From an uncultured Ruminococcus sp. (GTDB lineage: Bacteria > Bacillota > Clostridia > Oscillospirales > Ruminococcaceae), in the NCBI GenBank assembly GCA_946413815.1, contig CAMKMD010000017.1:1-64000 (forward strand): 64,000 nucleotides of DNA. Reading direction: 5' to 3'. The translations under genes and the position numbers were made by a program. Under the pieces are notes generated by a model. The model saw only the letters and a program-made list of their open reading frames with translations, was not told where the DNA came from and did no database searches. Below are positions 44,554-52,968 of the stretch, piece by piece. Numbering within the stretch: the stretch's first letter is position 1; the number at the start of each line of letters is the position of its first letter.

Positions 44554-45342
44554 CTATATGCTTCCGCCCAGCCACGGTATGCCGAGGTATCCTATCCATT
44601 CCCGGTTCCGGCTGCGGATGTATTTTATCCTGCCCTCTCCGTTGTATATGATGTTATTGAGAAGAAAGGAGCGCGGATTGTTTTTTCCTGTATCGGCGAA
44701 GCTGTAGGGCGGGTCGGTGGCCTTATTCATATCATAGTTCCAGAAGCCTGCGACAGAGGTTATCCTGCCGCCGATGAGACGATAGTGATAGTGGAACCTG
44801 ATAAGGGGAGCCAGGCTTACAGGGTCATATTCTGTCACAAAATACTCCTCCGGCTGCCCGAGGCTGTCATAGCTCTCCTTGCTGACTGAGTACAGCTTGC
44901 CGCTGTGAGCCTTGTATTTCACATTGAAGACGTTATAGCCTTCGATGATGTGGAATTCCCTGATACTGGGGTCTTTATACGGATAACAGGAAACTACCGG
45001 ACGTAGCGTCCTGAGGTTGTAGCAATGAAGACTGCACGCGGAGCGTCCCTTCCTGAGAAGAAAATCTAAATCCGGAGAGAGAAGAGGTTCACCCGGACTT
45101 ATAATGTAGCTGAAATAGCTGCCGATGCTGAAGGGCTGTTCGCTTATCTCGGATGCTGCTCCGGTGCTGTAGTACAGCTTTATGCATTCTGAATGACAGG
45201 CAGTATCTTCCGCCAGTTTGCTGTACAGGCTGCGGAATCTTTCTGTAAGGGCAGCGGCTTCGTTTCTGAGAGCGGCAAATTTATCGGCGCTGTAGTATCC
45301 GGAAATATCCTCATCCAGTAAATAAGGGGAATCATTATCCAT
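44554..45342 (-). CDS. Uncharacterised cytoplasmic protein
   Basis: The start at 45342 (MDNDSPYLLDEDISGYY) is chosen for AAAGGAGG at 8 nt; the frame is open 30 codons further without an RBS. The protein has 262 residues with no signal peptide or membrane helix. The first third is helical (ALRNEAAALTERFRSLYSKLA). The rest is rich in Tyr and in strand-turn-strand repeats (FHIIEGYNVFNVKYKAHSGKLYSVSKE, GQPEEYFVTEYDPVSLAPLIRFHYHYRLIGGRI). The latter are reminiscent of YD-type or immunity-protein sheets. No family is recognised. Confidence 0.75.
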   Translation of the reverse strand: MDNDSPYLLDEDISGYYSADKFAALRNEAAALTERFRSLYSKLAEDTACHSECIKLYYSTGAASEISEQPFSIGSYFSYIISPGEPLLSPDLDFLLRKGRSACSLHCYNLRTLRPVVSCYPYKDPSIREFHIIEGYNVFNVKYKAHSGKLYSVSKESYDSLGQPEEYFVTEYDPVSLAPLIRFHYHYRLIGGRITSVAGFWNYDMNKATDPPYSFADTGKNNPRSFLLNNIIYNGEGRIKYIRSRNREWIGYLGIPWLGGSI

Positions 45343-45373
45343 CTGTCCGGCCTCCTTTCTTTGTGTGGTAATA

Positions 45374-45402
45374 ATTATAACATTTTTCTGACCTGTTGTA
45401 AA
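45374..45402 (-). promoter_or_regulatory. Promoter of the uncharacterised minus-strand gene
   Basis: On the minus strand TTTACA (45402-45397) and TATAAT (45379-45374) are 17 nt apart. Confidence 0.7.
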
Positions 45403-45476
45403 TAGCTGCGGAATCTGGTATGATCTATACACAAGATATCAGGCATAACAGGAAAAGGATTTTTCGCGGACTTTAA

Positions 45477-45504
45477 GACATCAGAACGCCTGATGTCGTA
45501 TAAT
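45477..45504 (+). promoter_or_regulatory. Palindrome adjoining a -10 box, possible operator
   Basis: GACATCAG-AACGC-CTGATGTC (45477-45497) is an 8-bp perfect inverted repeat ending one base before TATAAT (45499-45504). It fills the place of the -35/-10 spacer, and no good -35 box is visible. It lies 54 nt upstream of the LRR-dockerin gene start, which suits a repressor or activator site. Confidence 0.5.
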
Positions 45505-45557
45505 AGGTAGTACCGGAAGGACCGGAAATGCTAACAGTATAGAAAAGAGGGATCACT

Positions 45558-48149
45558 ATGAAGATGAACAGGATCATCGCTGCTGCGGCAGCACTCTGCC
45601 TGACATCAGGCGCATTTGTACCGGCAGCATACGGGTATATCCCGTCTGCACCTGCCCTGACTGCTTCTGCAGCGATGGAGTACAGGGAGATCGTTGATAA
45701 CGGTCTGACATTCCATATCTACAGCAACTATGCGGCTCTGATATCCTGCAGCGAGGATACAGAGGGCGAGGTGTTCATACCTGAGGAGATCATGGGAGTG
45801 CCTGTTACGGAAATACAGGTATATGCATTCACCTTGTCGCCTAAGGTAACATACGTACGCATACCGGACAGTATCACATACATAGCTGCGGAGACCTTCG
45901 CGGGTGCAGAGAGCCTTGTCTCTGTGTTCATTCCCGACAGTATCACAGAGATAGAAAACGGAGCCTTCAGTAAGTGCACCAGCCTTGCCACCGTGGTGAT
46001 ACCTTCGAGTGTTACAAAGATATCCGGCGGGGCTTTCAAGAACTGTACTTCACTGACTACAGTTGTAATCAATGACGGTGTAAAAACTATCGGCAACAGC
46101 GCCTTTGAGGGATGTACTGCACTGGAGTCATTCAGCGTGCCGTCAAGTGTTGAATCCATCGGAAAGAATGCTTTCAGCGGATGCAGAAGTCTGAGTGACG
46201 TATACTATTCCGGTAATGCGGAAGAGTGGGATGCGCTTAAGGAGGCAAGTCAGACAGACGGAAATCAGTATCTGTTCAGAGATGCAGATGTGCATTTCGG
46301 CGAGGCGATGAAATTTGTTTCCGGCTCTGAGTGGAAAGGACTGACTTTCGCTGTGTTCGGCGACTATGCGGAGGTAGCTGTATGCAGCAAGGATGTTGAG
46401 GGGGAGATGGTCATTCCCGCTGAGGTGAACGGCATCCCTGTTACTTCCATAGAGCCTTCTGCTTTTGCATACTGCGACAAACTGACCTCCGTAACTGTGC
46501 CTGACAGTGTAAGGACCATTGGAAAGGACGCATTCATGAACTGCGCTGAGCTGACGGAGATAAATCTGCCGGAGGAGCTTACCGAGATAGGCGAGAATGC
46601 TTTTTTCAACTGTCAGAAGCTCACTTCTGTTGATATCCCCGACGGTGTTGTGCGTATCCTTGAGGGCGCCTTTGCTGCTTCCGGTCTTACAAAGGTCATA
46701 TTGCCGGACAGCGTGACGGATATGCGCAAGTCTGCATTCAGCGGATGTGAAAAGCTGACTGAGGCAAAGCTGTCAGACGGCTGTAAGATCATTCCGGAAT
46801 CCTCATTCTCAGGCTGTGGGAAGCTGACTACTGTTATACTTCCTGCAGGGCTGAAAAGGATAGAGTATAATGCGTTTGCAATGTGCAGCAGCCTTACGGA
46901 GTTTACCATACCCGAAGGCACGGAGTGGGTCGGTGCAAGAGCTTTCAGGAGCTGTACAAGTCTTACTGAGGTGGTATTTCCGAAGAGCATTGATACTATC
47001 GAGAATGATGTATTCGATGAATGTACAGGTCTGGAGAAATGTGTGCTCCCTGAGAAGGTAAATACGTTTGAGTTCGGCATCTTCAACGGCTGTACGAATC
47101 TTACTGAGGTAACACTGCCGGAGAATACCGTGATCATCGGACGCAATATGTTCAACGGCTGCTGTAAGCTTTCATCAGTAACGATACCGGAGACAGTCAA
47201 AGAGATCCGTATGTATGCTTTCAGCAACTGTGAAAGTCTCAGGGAGATAGTTATACCGGAAGGTGTTACCGGGATCGGAGATTATGCTTTCCGGGGATCG
47301 GGCATCGCTGAGATAACTATTCCTGACAGCGTCAAGGAGCTGGAGAGTCATGTGTTTGATGAATGCACATCGCTGAAAAAGGCGAAGCTGCCGGAGGGGC
47401 TTGAAAGGATAGAGCCCGATATGTTCTATAACTGCGAGAGCCTGACAGAGGTGAATATACCGGAAAGCGTGGAGAGCATAGGCTACGGTGCATTTGAAAA
47501 CACTGCATGGCTTGAAAAAATGAAAGAGAAGGATCCTTTCGTTGTGGTGAACGGTATACTCATCTCCGGATACGCTGACAAGGGAAGAGCTGTTATACCG
47601 GAGGGCGTAAAAGTTATCGGAGGAGGCGCATTTTCCGGCTTCCCGGATATCACCACAGTCGTTGTTCCTGAGGGAGTCACAACGATAGAAATGGAGGCAT
47701 TCCCTGAATCTGCGGAGAGTAAGACAGTGTACCTGCCCACAAGCGTTGAACGCATCGAAAGGGATGCTTTCGGTCCCTGGATAAACGTAGGCGAAGTATA
47801 CTATTCAGGCACCAGAGAGCAGTGGAATGAGCTTAAGGATAAGAATCCGTACTCCGGTTTTTTCGAGTGGGCTGAGATACACTACGGCGCTGACGCAGTT
47901 ACCACAGGCGAAACAGCGACCGGCGGGGATACTACCGGAACAGATGCGGTAAAGGCCAAGTCCGGCGACGCCAACGAGGACGGAAAGATAACGGTAGCCG
48001 ATGCTGTTGCTGTGCTTCAGTACATAGCAAATGCGGAGAAATACGCTCTGACGGAGCAGGGCCTGAAGAATGCAGACTGCGACGGTGCAGCAGGCATCAC
48101 GGGCGGGGATGCTATCGTTATCCAGAAGAAAGATGCAGGTATTCTCTGA
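45558..48149 (+). CDS. BspA-like LRR protein with C-terminal dockerin
   Basis: An 863-residue secreted protein with signal peptide (MKMNRIIAAAAALCLTSGAF, cleavage near AYG/TASA). Residues about 35-785 are LRR_5 repeats (IPDSITYIAAETFAGAESL-like). They are interrupted twice by the BspA hairpin signature YYSGxxEEWxxL with VHFG or IHYG (about 217-250 and 750-780). A short Thr/Gly linker leads to a dockerin at about 800-863 (GDANEDGKITVADAVAVLQY, then ADCDGAAGITGGDAIVIQK). That is the same subtype as in the two anti-sigma-linked proteins, so they probably dock to the same cohesin. It should be a cellulosome-borne binding or recognition component; the ligand is unknown. Confidence 0.9.
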   Translation: MKMNRIIAAAAALCLTSGAFVPAAYGYIPSAPALTASAAMEYREIVDNGLTFHIYSNYAALISCSEDTEGEVFIPEEIMGVPVTEIQVYAFTLSPKVTYVRIPDSITYIAAETFAGAESLVSVFIPDSITEIENGAFSKCTSLATVVIPSSVTKISGGAFKNCTSLTTVVINDGVKTIGNSAFEGCTALESFSVPSSVESIGKNAFSGCRSLSDVYYSGNAEEWDALKEASQTDGNQYLFRDADVHFGEAMKFVSGSEWKGLTFAVFGDYAEVAVCSKDVEGEMVIPAEVNGIPVTSIEPSAFAYCDKLTSVTVPDSVRTIGKDAFMNCAELTEINLPEELTEIGENAFFNCQKLTSVDIPDGVVRILEGAFAASGLTKVILPDSVTDMRKSAFSGCEKLTEAKLSDGCKIIPESSFSGCGKLTTVILPAGLKRIEYNAFAMCSSLTEFTIPEGTEWVGARAFRSCTSLTEVVFPKSIDTIENDVFDECTGLEKCVLPEKVNTFEFGIFNGCTNLTEVTLPENTVIIGRNMFNGCCKLSSVTIPETVKEIRMYAFSNCESLREIVIPEGVTGIGDYAFRGSGIAEITIPDSVKELESHVFDECTSLKKAKLPEGLERIEPDMFYNCESLTEVNIPESVESIGYGAFENTAWLEKMKEKDPFVVVNGILISGYADKGRAVIPEGVKVIGGGAFSGFPDITTVVVPEGVTTIEMEAFPESAESKTVYLPTSVERIERDAFGPWINVGEVYYSGTREQWNELKDKNPYSGFFEWAEIHYGADAVTTGETATGGDTTGTDAVKAKSGDANEDGKITVADAVAVLQYIANAEKYALTEQGLKNADCDGAAGITGGDAIVIQKKDAGIL

Positions 48150-48177
48150 TGAAACGGATATGATGATATAAAACAAA

Positions 48178-48199
48178 GAGCCGCTCACAGGAGCGGCTC
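48178..48199 (+). terminator. Terminator hairpin of the LRR-dockerin gene
   Basis: GAGCCGCTC-ACAG-GAGCGGCTC, 29 bp after the stop. Confidence 0.75.
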
Positions 48200-48262
48200 T
48201 CAGCTTGTAAATAGTGGTTTCATCCTTAAACCCGGGCGGTCGGGATACCGAAGGGACTTTGC
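48200..48262 (+). repeat. Intergenic repeat, diverged copy D
   Basis: TCAGCTTGTAAATAG, then TTAAACCCGGGCGGTCGGGAT and AAGGGACTTTGCCCC match the block order of copies A and C with several changes. Confidence 0.55.
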
Positions 48263-48323
48263 CCCGCATACAGTCTTCTTGCACTCCGCTGCAGTATCCG
48301 GCGGACAGGCTGTCTTACGTTGG

Positions 48324-48767
48324 TTATTCTACTTCCGAAGCAGAGGTGACTCTTACCGCCTTTACTATCTCTGCCCCCTCGACATAGGGCCTGAGCTTAT
48401 CGGCAGACTTTCCGATGCCGCTGCTGCCGGAGGTTGCAAAGATGTGGATCTTCTTTCCGCTCCAGTCATAACCCTTGCAGAAGGTATTGACCACGTTGGG
48501 TGCGGCGTAGTACCAGATGGGGAAACCAAGGTAGACCGTATCGTACTCAGCCCAGTTCTCTATCCGGCCGGTAACGGGGACTTCCTTCTTTCCAAACTTC
48601 TCCTTGTTGCACCTTGCAAGCGGGTTCGTCCATTTCAGGTCGGCAGCTGTATACGGCTGCTCAGGCCTTATCTCGAAAAGCTCCGCACCAAGGGACTTTG
48701 CAAGCTCTTCTGCTATACCGCGTGTTTTGCCGTGCTCGGCACTGAAATATGCTACTAATGTTTTCAT
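48324..48767 (-). CDS. Flavodoxin
   Basis: A 147-residue flavodoxin. The FMN phosphate loop is at the N-terminus (LVAYFSAEHGKTRGIAEELA). The isoalloxazine loops are YLGFPIWYYAAPNV and FATSGSSGIGKSADKL. This short-chain form with Y/F-SxxxxT-like start is common in gut Firmicutes and is usually annotated as flavodoxin or NAD(P)H-dependent oxidoreductase-like. It serves as a one- or two-electron carrier in the cytoplasm; partners are not evident from the neighbours. Confidence 0.88.
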   Translation of the reverse strand: MKTLVAYFSAEHGKTRGIAEELAKSLGAELFEIRPEQPYTAADLKWTNPLARCNKEKFGKKEVPVTGRIENWAEYDTVYLGFPIWYYAAPNVVNTFCKGYDWSGKKIHIFATSGSSGIGKSADKLRPYVEGAEIVKAVRVTSASEVE

Positions 48768-48894
48768 ATACAGACCTCCTGATAATAGATTGTTTCCGGA
48801 CGCTGTATCAACGTCTGTATATATTATACCACGTCATGCCGCCTTTTTCAATCCCTGCCGGCGGTATTTGCTCCTGTATGGTACCTCCGGCGGA

Positions 48895-49060
48895 CTGACA
48901 GCGGGGGCGCTGCCCCCGCACCCCTGCCAAAGAGGCAAAGCCTCTCTGGACTCTCATTTCAAAATGCCCCCTCCCCATTTATGGGGAGGGGGCATTTTGC
49001 AGCGGGATTCCAAAGGGACGTGTCCCTTTGCAGGAGTTTGAGGGCGCTGCCCTCAATACC
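48895..49060. repeat. Cluster of nested hairpin repeats
   Basis: In order: GCGGGGGCGC/GCCCCCGC, GAGGCAAAGCCTC, the 38-bp palindrome AAAATGCCCCCTCCCC...GGGGAGGGGGCATTTT (48961-48998), GGGATTCCAAAGGGACGTGT/CCCTTTG, and GGGCGCTGCCC. The pieces GGATTCxAAAGGG and CTCTGGACTC relate it to copies A and C, in both orientations. No gene is inside. The rest of 48768-49194 shows nothing else apart from A/T-rich sequence. Confidence 0.65.
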
Positions 49061-49194
49061 GGTCTGTCAGAAATATCACATAACAGTAGATACTGCTGCC
49101 GTGGGGTTGATTCAGGGGGCGGGATGTGGTATAATCATTTTTGCAGGCAAAGTGCAGCTCATACACGCCTGAGTGCAGTTGACGCACAGACCCG

Positions 49195-49223
49195 TTGACC
49201 ATGCCTTTCTTTTCGTGTATAAT
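49195..49223 (+). promoter_or_regulatory. Promoter of the membrane protein/LytTR operon
   Basis: TTGACC (49195-49200) and TATAAT (49218-49223) are 17 nt apart, 33 nt before the start codon. Confidence 0.8.
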
Positions 49224-49256
49224 TCAGACATACCAACACGAAAGGAAGCATTCATC

Positions 49257-49937
49257 ATGAAAAAAACAGAAGCAAAGACAAAAGGAAGATTTCTCAGAGG
49301 CCTTGACCTCCTCACATATGCGCTGACAGCATTTCTTGCACTCGGCTGTGAAGGGATACTGGCATTCGTGATAGAGCAGAATCTCTACCACTGCACCATA
49401 AAGGACTTCACTCCGGCGCAGAGCATCATACACTGGGTGATCACATACATCATATGGGGACTTTTCGCATTCTATATCCTCCGCAGCACAAAGAAGAAGG
49501 GGTACGGCCTCTTTCCGGAGAACACAAAGAAGATACGTCCGTGGCAGTGGGTATGTATCGCCGTTGGTGTTTCAGTCTGTCTTATCTCCACATGGATAGA
49601 CTGGAATGGCAGCAAGGTGCTCACTGAGTTTGAAAAGAAAGGCCCTCTGCTTTTCGTATTCCAGTACATCTACTACTTCGTTGAGGTATTCCTCGTTATG
49701 CTGATAATCGTCTGCGGACAGAAGGCCTGTGAGGTTTGGTTCGGCAGGGAGAACATACCCTACGGCGGTATCATCGCTGCGCTGACATGGGGACTCGGAC
49801 ACTGGTGGAGCAAGGGCTCGCTGTTTGCGGGCCTGTTCACAGCCTTCTGCGGACTGATGCTCGGAAGTATGTATCTGCTCGCAAACAGAAAATCAAAGCT
49901 CACCTATCTGCTGCTTTGCATAATATTCATTTTATAA
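49257..49937 (+). CDS. Polytopic membrane protein, CPBP-like C-terminal region
   Basis: The start at 49257 is chosen for RBS GAAAGGA and the promoter 33 nt upstream. It has 226 residues with six or seven membrane helices. A short Lys-rich N-terminus is followed by helices near residues 16-40, 55-76, 95-115, 128-152, 167-185 and 190-222. The segment ALTWGLGHWWSKGSLFAGLFTAFCGLMLGS resembles the end of CPBP-type intramembrane proteins, but the glutamate motif of active CPBP proteases was not found. It is followed after 10 bp by a LytTR regulator and DUF3021 gene, so it may be the target or sensor of that system. Confidence 0.72.
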   Translation: MKKTEAKTKGRFLRGLDLLTYALTAFLALGCEGILAFVIEQNLYHCTIKDFTPAQSIIHWVITYIIWGLFAFYILRSTKKKGYGLFPENTKKIRPWQWVCIAVGVSVCLISTWIDWNGSKVLTEFEKKGPLLFVFQYIYYFVEVFLVMLIIVCGQKACEVWFGRENIPYGGIIAALTWGLGHWWSKGSLFAGLFTAFCGLMLGSMYLLANRKSKLTYLLLCIIFIL

Positions 49938-49947
49938 GGATTGATAC

Positions 49948-50406
49948 ATGAGATTTATAAAGACAAGAGAAGAGGGGCTTAAAGAGAACTATCTTGAACT
50001 CCATTACGATGGGATGGACAGCGAGACCGTTGAGCTTATAGCAAGGCTCGATACCACCCTCGCAAACGTTGAGGGCATCTGTGAGGAAAGGCACGTCTCG
50101 GTGCCGGTGACAGAGGTGCTCTACTTTGAAACGGTAGACAGAAAGACCTTCGCCTATACTGATAAGATGTGTATAGAGATGAGAATGACACTGAACAACG
50201 TACTTGATATGTATTCCGGTGCGGGGCTTATCAGAATAAGCCGCTCGGCGGTGGTGAACGTATACAGGATAGACCACTTGCAGGGCGATATGAACATGAG
50301 AACTGTCATCTTCATGAAAAACGGCGAAAGGCTGATAATGAACAGGGGATACAAGAAGGAGTTCATGGCAGAGCTTGAAAGGATAAGGGAGAGGAGCGTA
50401 AAATGA
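49948..50406 (+). CDS. LytTR-type DNA-binding regulator
   Basis: A 152-residue protein without a receiver domain. Residues about 45-145 form a LytTR domain: VLYFETVDRKTFAYT, NVLDMYSGAGLIRISRSAVVNVYRI, IFMKNGERLIMNRGYKKEF. Stand-alone LytTR proteins paired with DUF3021 membrane proteins are a common regulatory unit in Firmicutes, where the membrane partner is thought to hold back the regulator. The stop overlaps the DUF3021 start by 4 bp. Confidence 0.92.
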   Translation: MRFIKTREEGLKENYLELHYDGMDSETVELIARLDTTLANVEGICEERHVSVPVTEVLYFETVDRKTFAYTDKMCIEMRMTLNNVLDMYSGAGLIRISRSAVVNVYRIDHLQGDMNMRTVIFMKNGERLIMNRGYKKEFMAELERIRERSVK

Positions 50407-50828
50407 AGCTGATAAACAAGAAGAATTTCATTTCCATAGTCTGCATCAGCTTTACGCTGATAGTCTGCGGAAAGCTGCTTATCGAGAAGGCTTTTGGTTT
50501 TACCGACGTCCACTATACCGGCAATATCCTTCTCTGTCTCGGTTTCTCGGTGATAATAACAGCTGCCCTTGCACTGCATTTCTATATGCAGCGGTTTCCG
50601 CTCATACCGGTGCTGGCTGTGCAGTATCTGCTCGTTATCGGCACAACTGCAGGCATAGTTAAGGCGGTGGACGTGATAGCCGGCACAGCTACAAACGCCA
50701 TGTGGCAGATGCTGCTTTCGGTCACGATACCCTTTGTGGTGAGCGCTGCCGTTTACTATATGGCCTTTTTCAGGCAGATTAAAAAGGCGAATGATATCCT
50801 TGCGGAGATAAACAGGGAGAAGGCATGA
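50403..50828 (+). CDS. DUF3021-family membrane protein
   Basis: A 141-residue protein with four membrane helices (about 9-27, 40-62, 70-92, 102-122) and a charged C-terminal helix (RQIKKANDILAEINREKA). It fits DUF3021, whose genes usually follow a LytTR regulator as here. It is probably the membrane-bound regulator of the LytTR protein. A GC-rich hairpin (GGGCGGC/GCCGCCC, about 50833-50870) directly follows. Confidence 0.88.
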   Translation: MKLINKKNFISIVCISFTLIVCGKLLIEKAFGFTDVHYTGNILLCLGFSVIITAALALHFYMQRFPLIPVLAVQYLLVIGTTAGIVKAVDVIAGTATNAMWQMLLSVTIPFVVSAAVYYMAFFRQIKKANDILAEINREKA

Positions 50829-50954
50829 GTATGGGCGGCGGTGACAAGGACATGGATGTCCGGGCCGCCCTTCTACTTCCTTATCGCGGAGCCTATGCCT
50901 GCGGAGAGGGTGCAGGCATCTGACATGGCCGGCATTATCCTGAGAAAAAAGAAA

Positions 50955-50986
50955 ACTGACTGCACAGAGCCTGTGCAGTCAGTCGT
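50955..50986. terminator. Bidirectional terminator
   Basis: ACTGACTGCACAG-AGC-CTGTGCAGTCAGT is a perfect 13-bp stem between convergent genes, with A-rich sequence to the left and T-rich sequence to the right. Confidence 0.8.
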
Positions 50987-51017
50987 TTGTGTCAGAATAT
51001 TCTGTTCGGGAGAGGTC

Positions 51018-51371
51018 TTACCACTTGTCGTTATCACCTTTGATATGCTCCATCGCAAGGTCGCCGGCTTCCAGAGCCTTCTGCTTTACATACTGCATCA
51101 TGCCGCCGATATTGATAAGGTCGAGCTCATGCATCAGGTTGTCGATGACGGCGGGATTATGCTCCGCTCCAAGCTTCTTGTTGAGCTCTACCTTGGTGAG
51201 CCAGAGATGGAGCTTCTTATGATTGGAGATTATCTCGGGAGGAGTATCTGCATCTGTATAGTAAGCAGTCAGCGCCAGAAGATCGCTCATTATAAAGGTT
51301 TTGTCCAGACCGAAGTCGTTGAAGTATATATGTCTGAGTGCGCAGCAGAGCGCATATTTGTTTCTTGCCAT
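51018..51371 (-). CDS. Small helical protein of unknown function
   Basis: The start at 51371 (MARNKYALCCALRHIYF) fits GAAGGA at 6 nt. It has 117 residues, no signal peptide, is predicted mainly helical, and contains SDLLALTAYYTD and VIDNLMHELDLINIGGMMQYVKQKALEAG. No family is recognised. It has its own consensus promoter with an adjacent TGATCA-type palindrome, so it is probably expressed and possibly regulated. Confidence 0.7.
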   Translation of the reverse strand: MARNKYALCCALRHIYFNDFGLDKTFIMSDLLALTAYYTDADTPPEIISNHKKLHLWLTKVELNKKLGAEHNPAVIDNLMHELDLINIGGMMQYVKQKALEAGDLAMEHIKGDNDKW

Positions 51372-51433
51372 TTTAATTCCTTCTTTCTCCCTCAAGGGGT
51401 AGTGCTGTAGATCTTGTTATTTCTCTCACCTTA

Positions 51434-51485
51434 TGATCATTCTGATCACAGATATGATTATATCATAACAATTATAGTTTGTCAA
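51434..51485 (-). promoter_or_regulatory. Consensus promoter with nearby repeated TGATCA
   Basis: On the minus strand TTGACA (51485-51480) and TATAAT (51462-51457) are perfect boxes 17 nt apart. Just downstream TGATCA occurs twice within 15 nt (51434-51448), a possible operator at the transcription start. Confidence 0.75.
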
Positions 51486-51615
51486 TAGTTGATATTTAGT
51501 TGTCATAAATGGGCGGGAGTATCAGGAGACCGGCTTAGACATATGCTATAACTGAAAGCGCCTGTGCATTTTCGGATGTACAGGCGCTTCCGTATTATGT
51601 GCAGGAGCGGGGATA

Positions 51616-52596
51616 TCAGTTTTCGCCGTTGTCAAAGCTGATGCTGCTGCCGTCGTTGTCTGTCCAGTCAAGGGTAGTCTCTGTATCGATGATGCTGCCG
51701 CAATGGCTGCTGCTGAGCTTGTATGACTCTGAGAGGTTGCCGTTGCTGTCAAAGGTATAGCAGTTCATATCGGCGTTGCTGTAATTCAGCGCACTGCCGC
51801 TGCGCTCGCCGGTGAATATCCATTCATAGAAGGAGCCGTCAGCCTGCGGTACTGTTACTGTGCAGTCGTAAACACCTGCTGCGGCTCTGTTCTTTTTGAT
51901 ACAGAGCTTTGCGCCTGAACCGTTCAGGTCGCTGAAATTACCTACCTTGAAGCCGAAATCTGCGTAGCCGGGCTCAAACTGGTATGTCCAGTACACCTTT
52001 GCCTTGTCGGTGTCGGGGCCGAATCTGTACCAGTCAGCCTCGATCATGGCGTAATCCTTTGTTGCGATGTAATAGCAGACGGGAGCACTGCTGTTGTCCT
52101 TGTCTGCAATGCCTACCCTGAATGTGTTGTCGGAGTTATCACCGAGGACTATCTCTGAGCTTACACATTCATAGTTGCCGGAGCCTGCAAAGCTGCGGGC
52201 GTTGTTTATAGCCTGCTTCTCGTCAGCGCTGCGGTCGGGAGAGGGGCTGTTCTTCTCATCTTCCTTGTTGCTGTCTGCTGCTGCAGGGCTGGTCTGTGCA
52301 GAGGCGGCGGGCTCAGATTCGGAAGAAGTATTTGTAAGAGGTACGGCATCAGGAGTCTGTACCGTCTCTGCGGGCTTTGCAGTCTGTGCTGCGGCAGTTG
52401 TCTCAGCTGCGGTCTCTGTTGCGGTTTCAGCAGCCGTTGTGGCAGCAGTTCCGCTATTTGCTATCTCTGATACAACAGCGTTTGCTGTCTCCTTGATCTC
52501 TGTCTTTGTGTCCTCTGAACAACTTACCATACTGCACGCCATAAGTGCTATTGCAATTGTTCCTGTGATCATCATACCTGTTCTTGTCTTTTTCAT
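51616..52596 (-). CDS. Lipoprotein with Ala/Thr-rich linker
   Basis: The start at 52596 (MKKTRTGMMITG) is chosen because GGAGG lies 8 nt before it. It has 326 residues. The signal peptide ends at a lipobox (IALMAC or SMVSC). Residues about 25-125 are low-complexity Ala/Thr/Ser/Glu. About 130-326 is a globular domain with strand-rich sequence (YECVSSEIVLGDNSDNTFRVG, VCYYIATKDYAMIEADWYRFG, YDCTVTVPQADGSFYEWIFTG) that was not assigned to a family. A hairpin AAGCGCCTGT/ACAGGCGCTT (51556-51589) follows the stop. Attachment to the outer face of the membrane is expected. Confidence 0.78.
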   Translation of the reverse strand: MKKTRTGMMITGTIAIALMACSMVSCSEDTKTEIKETANAVVSEIANSGTAATTAAETATETAAETTAAAQTAKPAETVQTPDAVPLTNTSSESEPAASAQTSPAAADSNKEDEKNSPSPDRSADEKQAINNARSFAGSGNYECVSSEIVLGDNSDNTFRVGIADKDNSSAPVCYYIATKDYAMIEADWYRFGPDTDKAKVYWTYQFEPGYADFGFKVGNFSDLNGSGAKLCIKKNRAAAGVYDCTVTVPQADGSFYEWIFTGERSGSALNYSNADMNCYTFDSNGNLSESYKLSSSHCGSIIDTETTLDWTDNDGSSISFDNGEN

Positions 52597-52807
52597 TTTC
52601 TTTTCCTCCAAAGTAATCTTGTTTTATTCAGCTTTTTCCTTTGCTGTGATTATATGATACCATGGTTCTTCGGCATATTCAATATCCAATAATTCCATGG
52701 AATGTAGTATAACCTACAGATACGGAATTGTTTGTAGCTTAAATGACATCTTCGGTAAAGATCGTAGCTGAGGTCTGCCTTTTATCTTCCATACAGCAAT
52801 AAACGCC

Positions 52808-52836
52808 TTGACTTACCGGCTGAGATGTGATACAAT
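52808..52836 (+). promoter_or_regulatory. Promoter of the DUF285 surface protein gene
   Basis: TTGACT (52808-52813) and TACAAT (52831-52836) are 17 nt apart. The leader to 52969 is about 125 nt. 52597-52807 shows only the A/T-rich upstream region of the lipoprotein gene. Confidence 0.7.
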
Positions 52837-52968
52837 AAGATCTGTCGGTATTACTGATGGTAGATTTGATCGTGTATTATACAGATGATATACCGGCACT
52901 TTCCCATCATATCCCTTCACGCAAAGCGCATTAATGCGTTTTACTAAACTTCAAAGGAGATGTTGCAA

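Noticed and set aside
50825-50923. 32-codon frame overlapping the DUF3021 stop (ATGA)
   Set aside because: Its first half coincides with a GC-rich hairpin that looks like a terminator; the Gly-rich sequence is not convincing as a protein.
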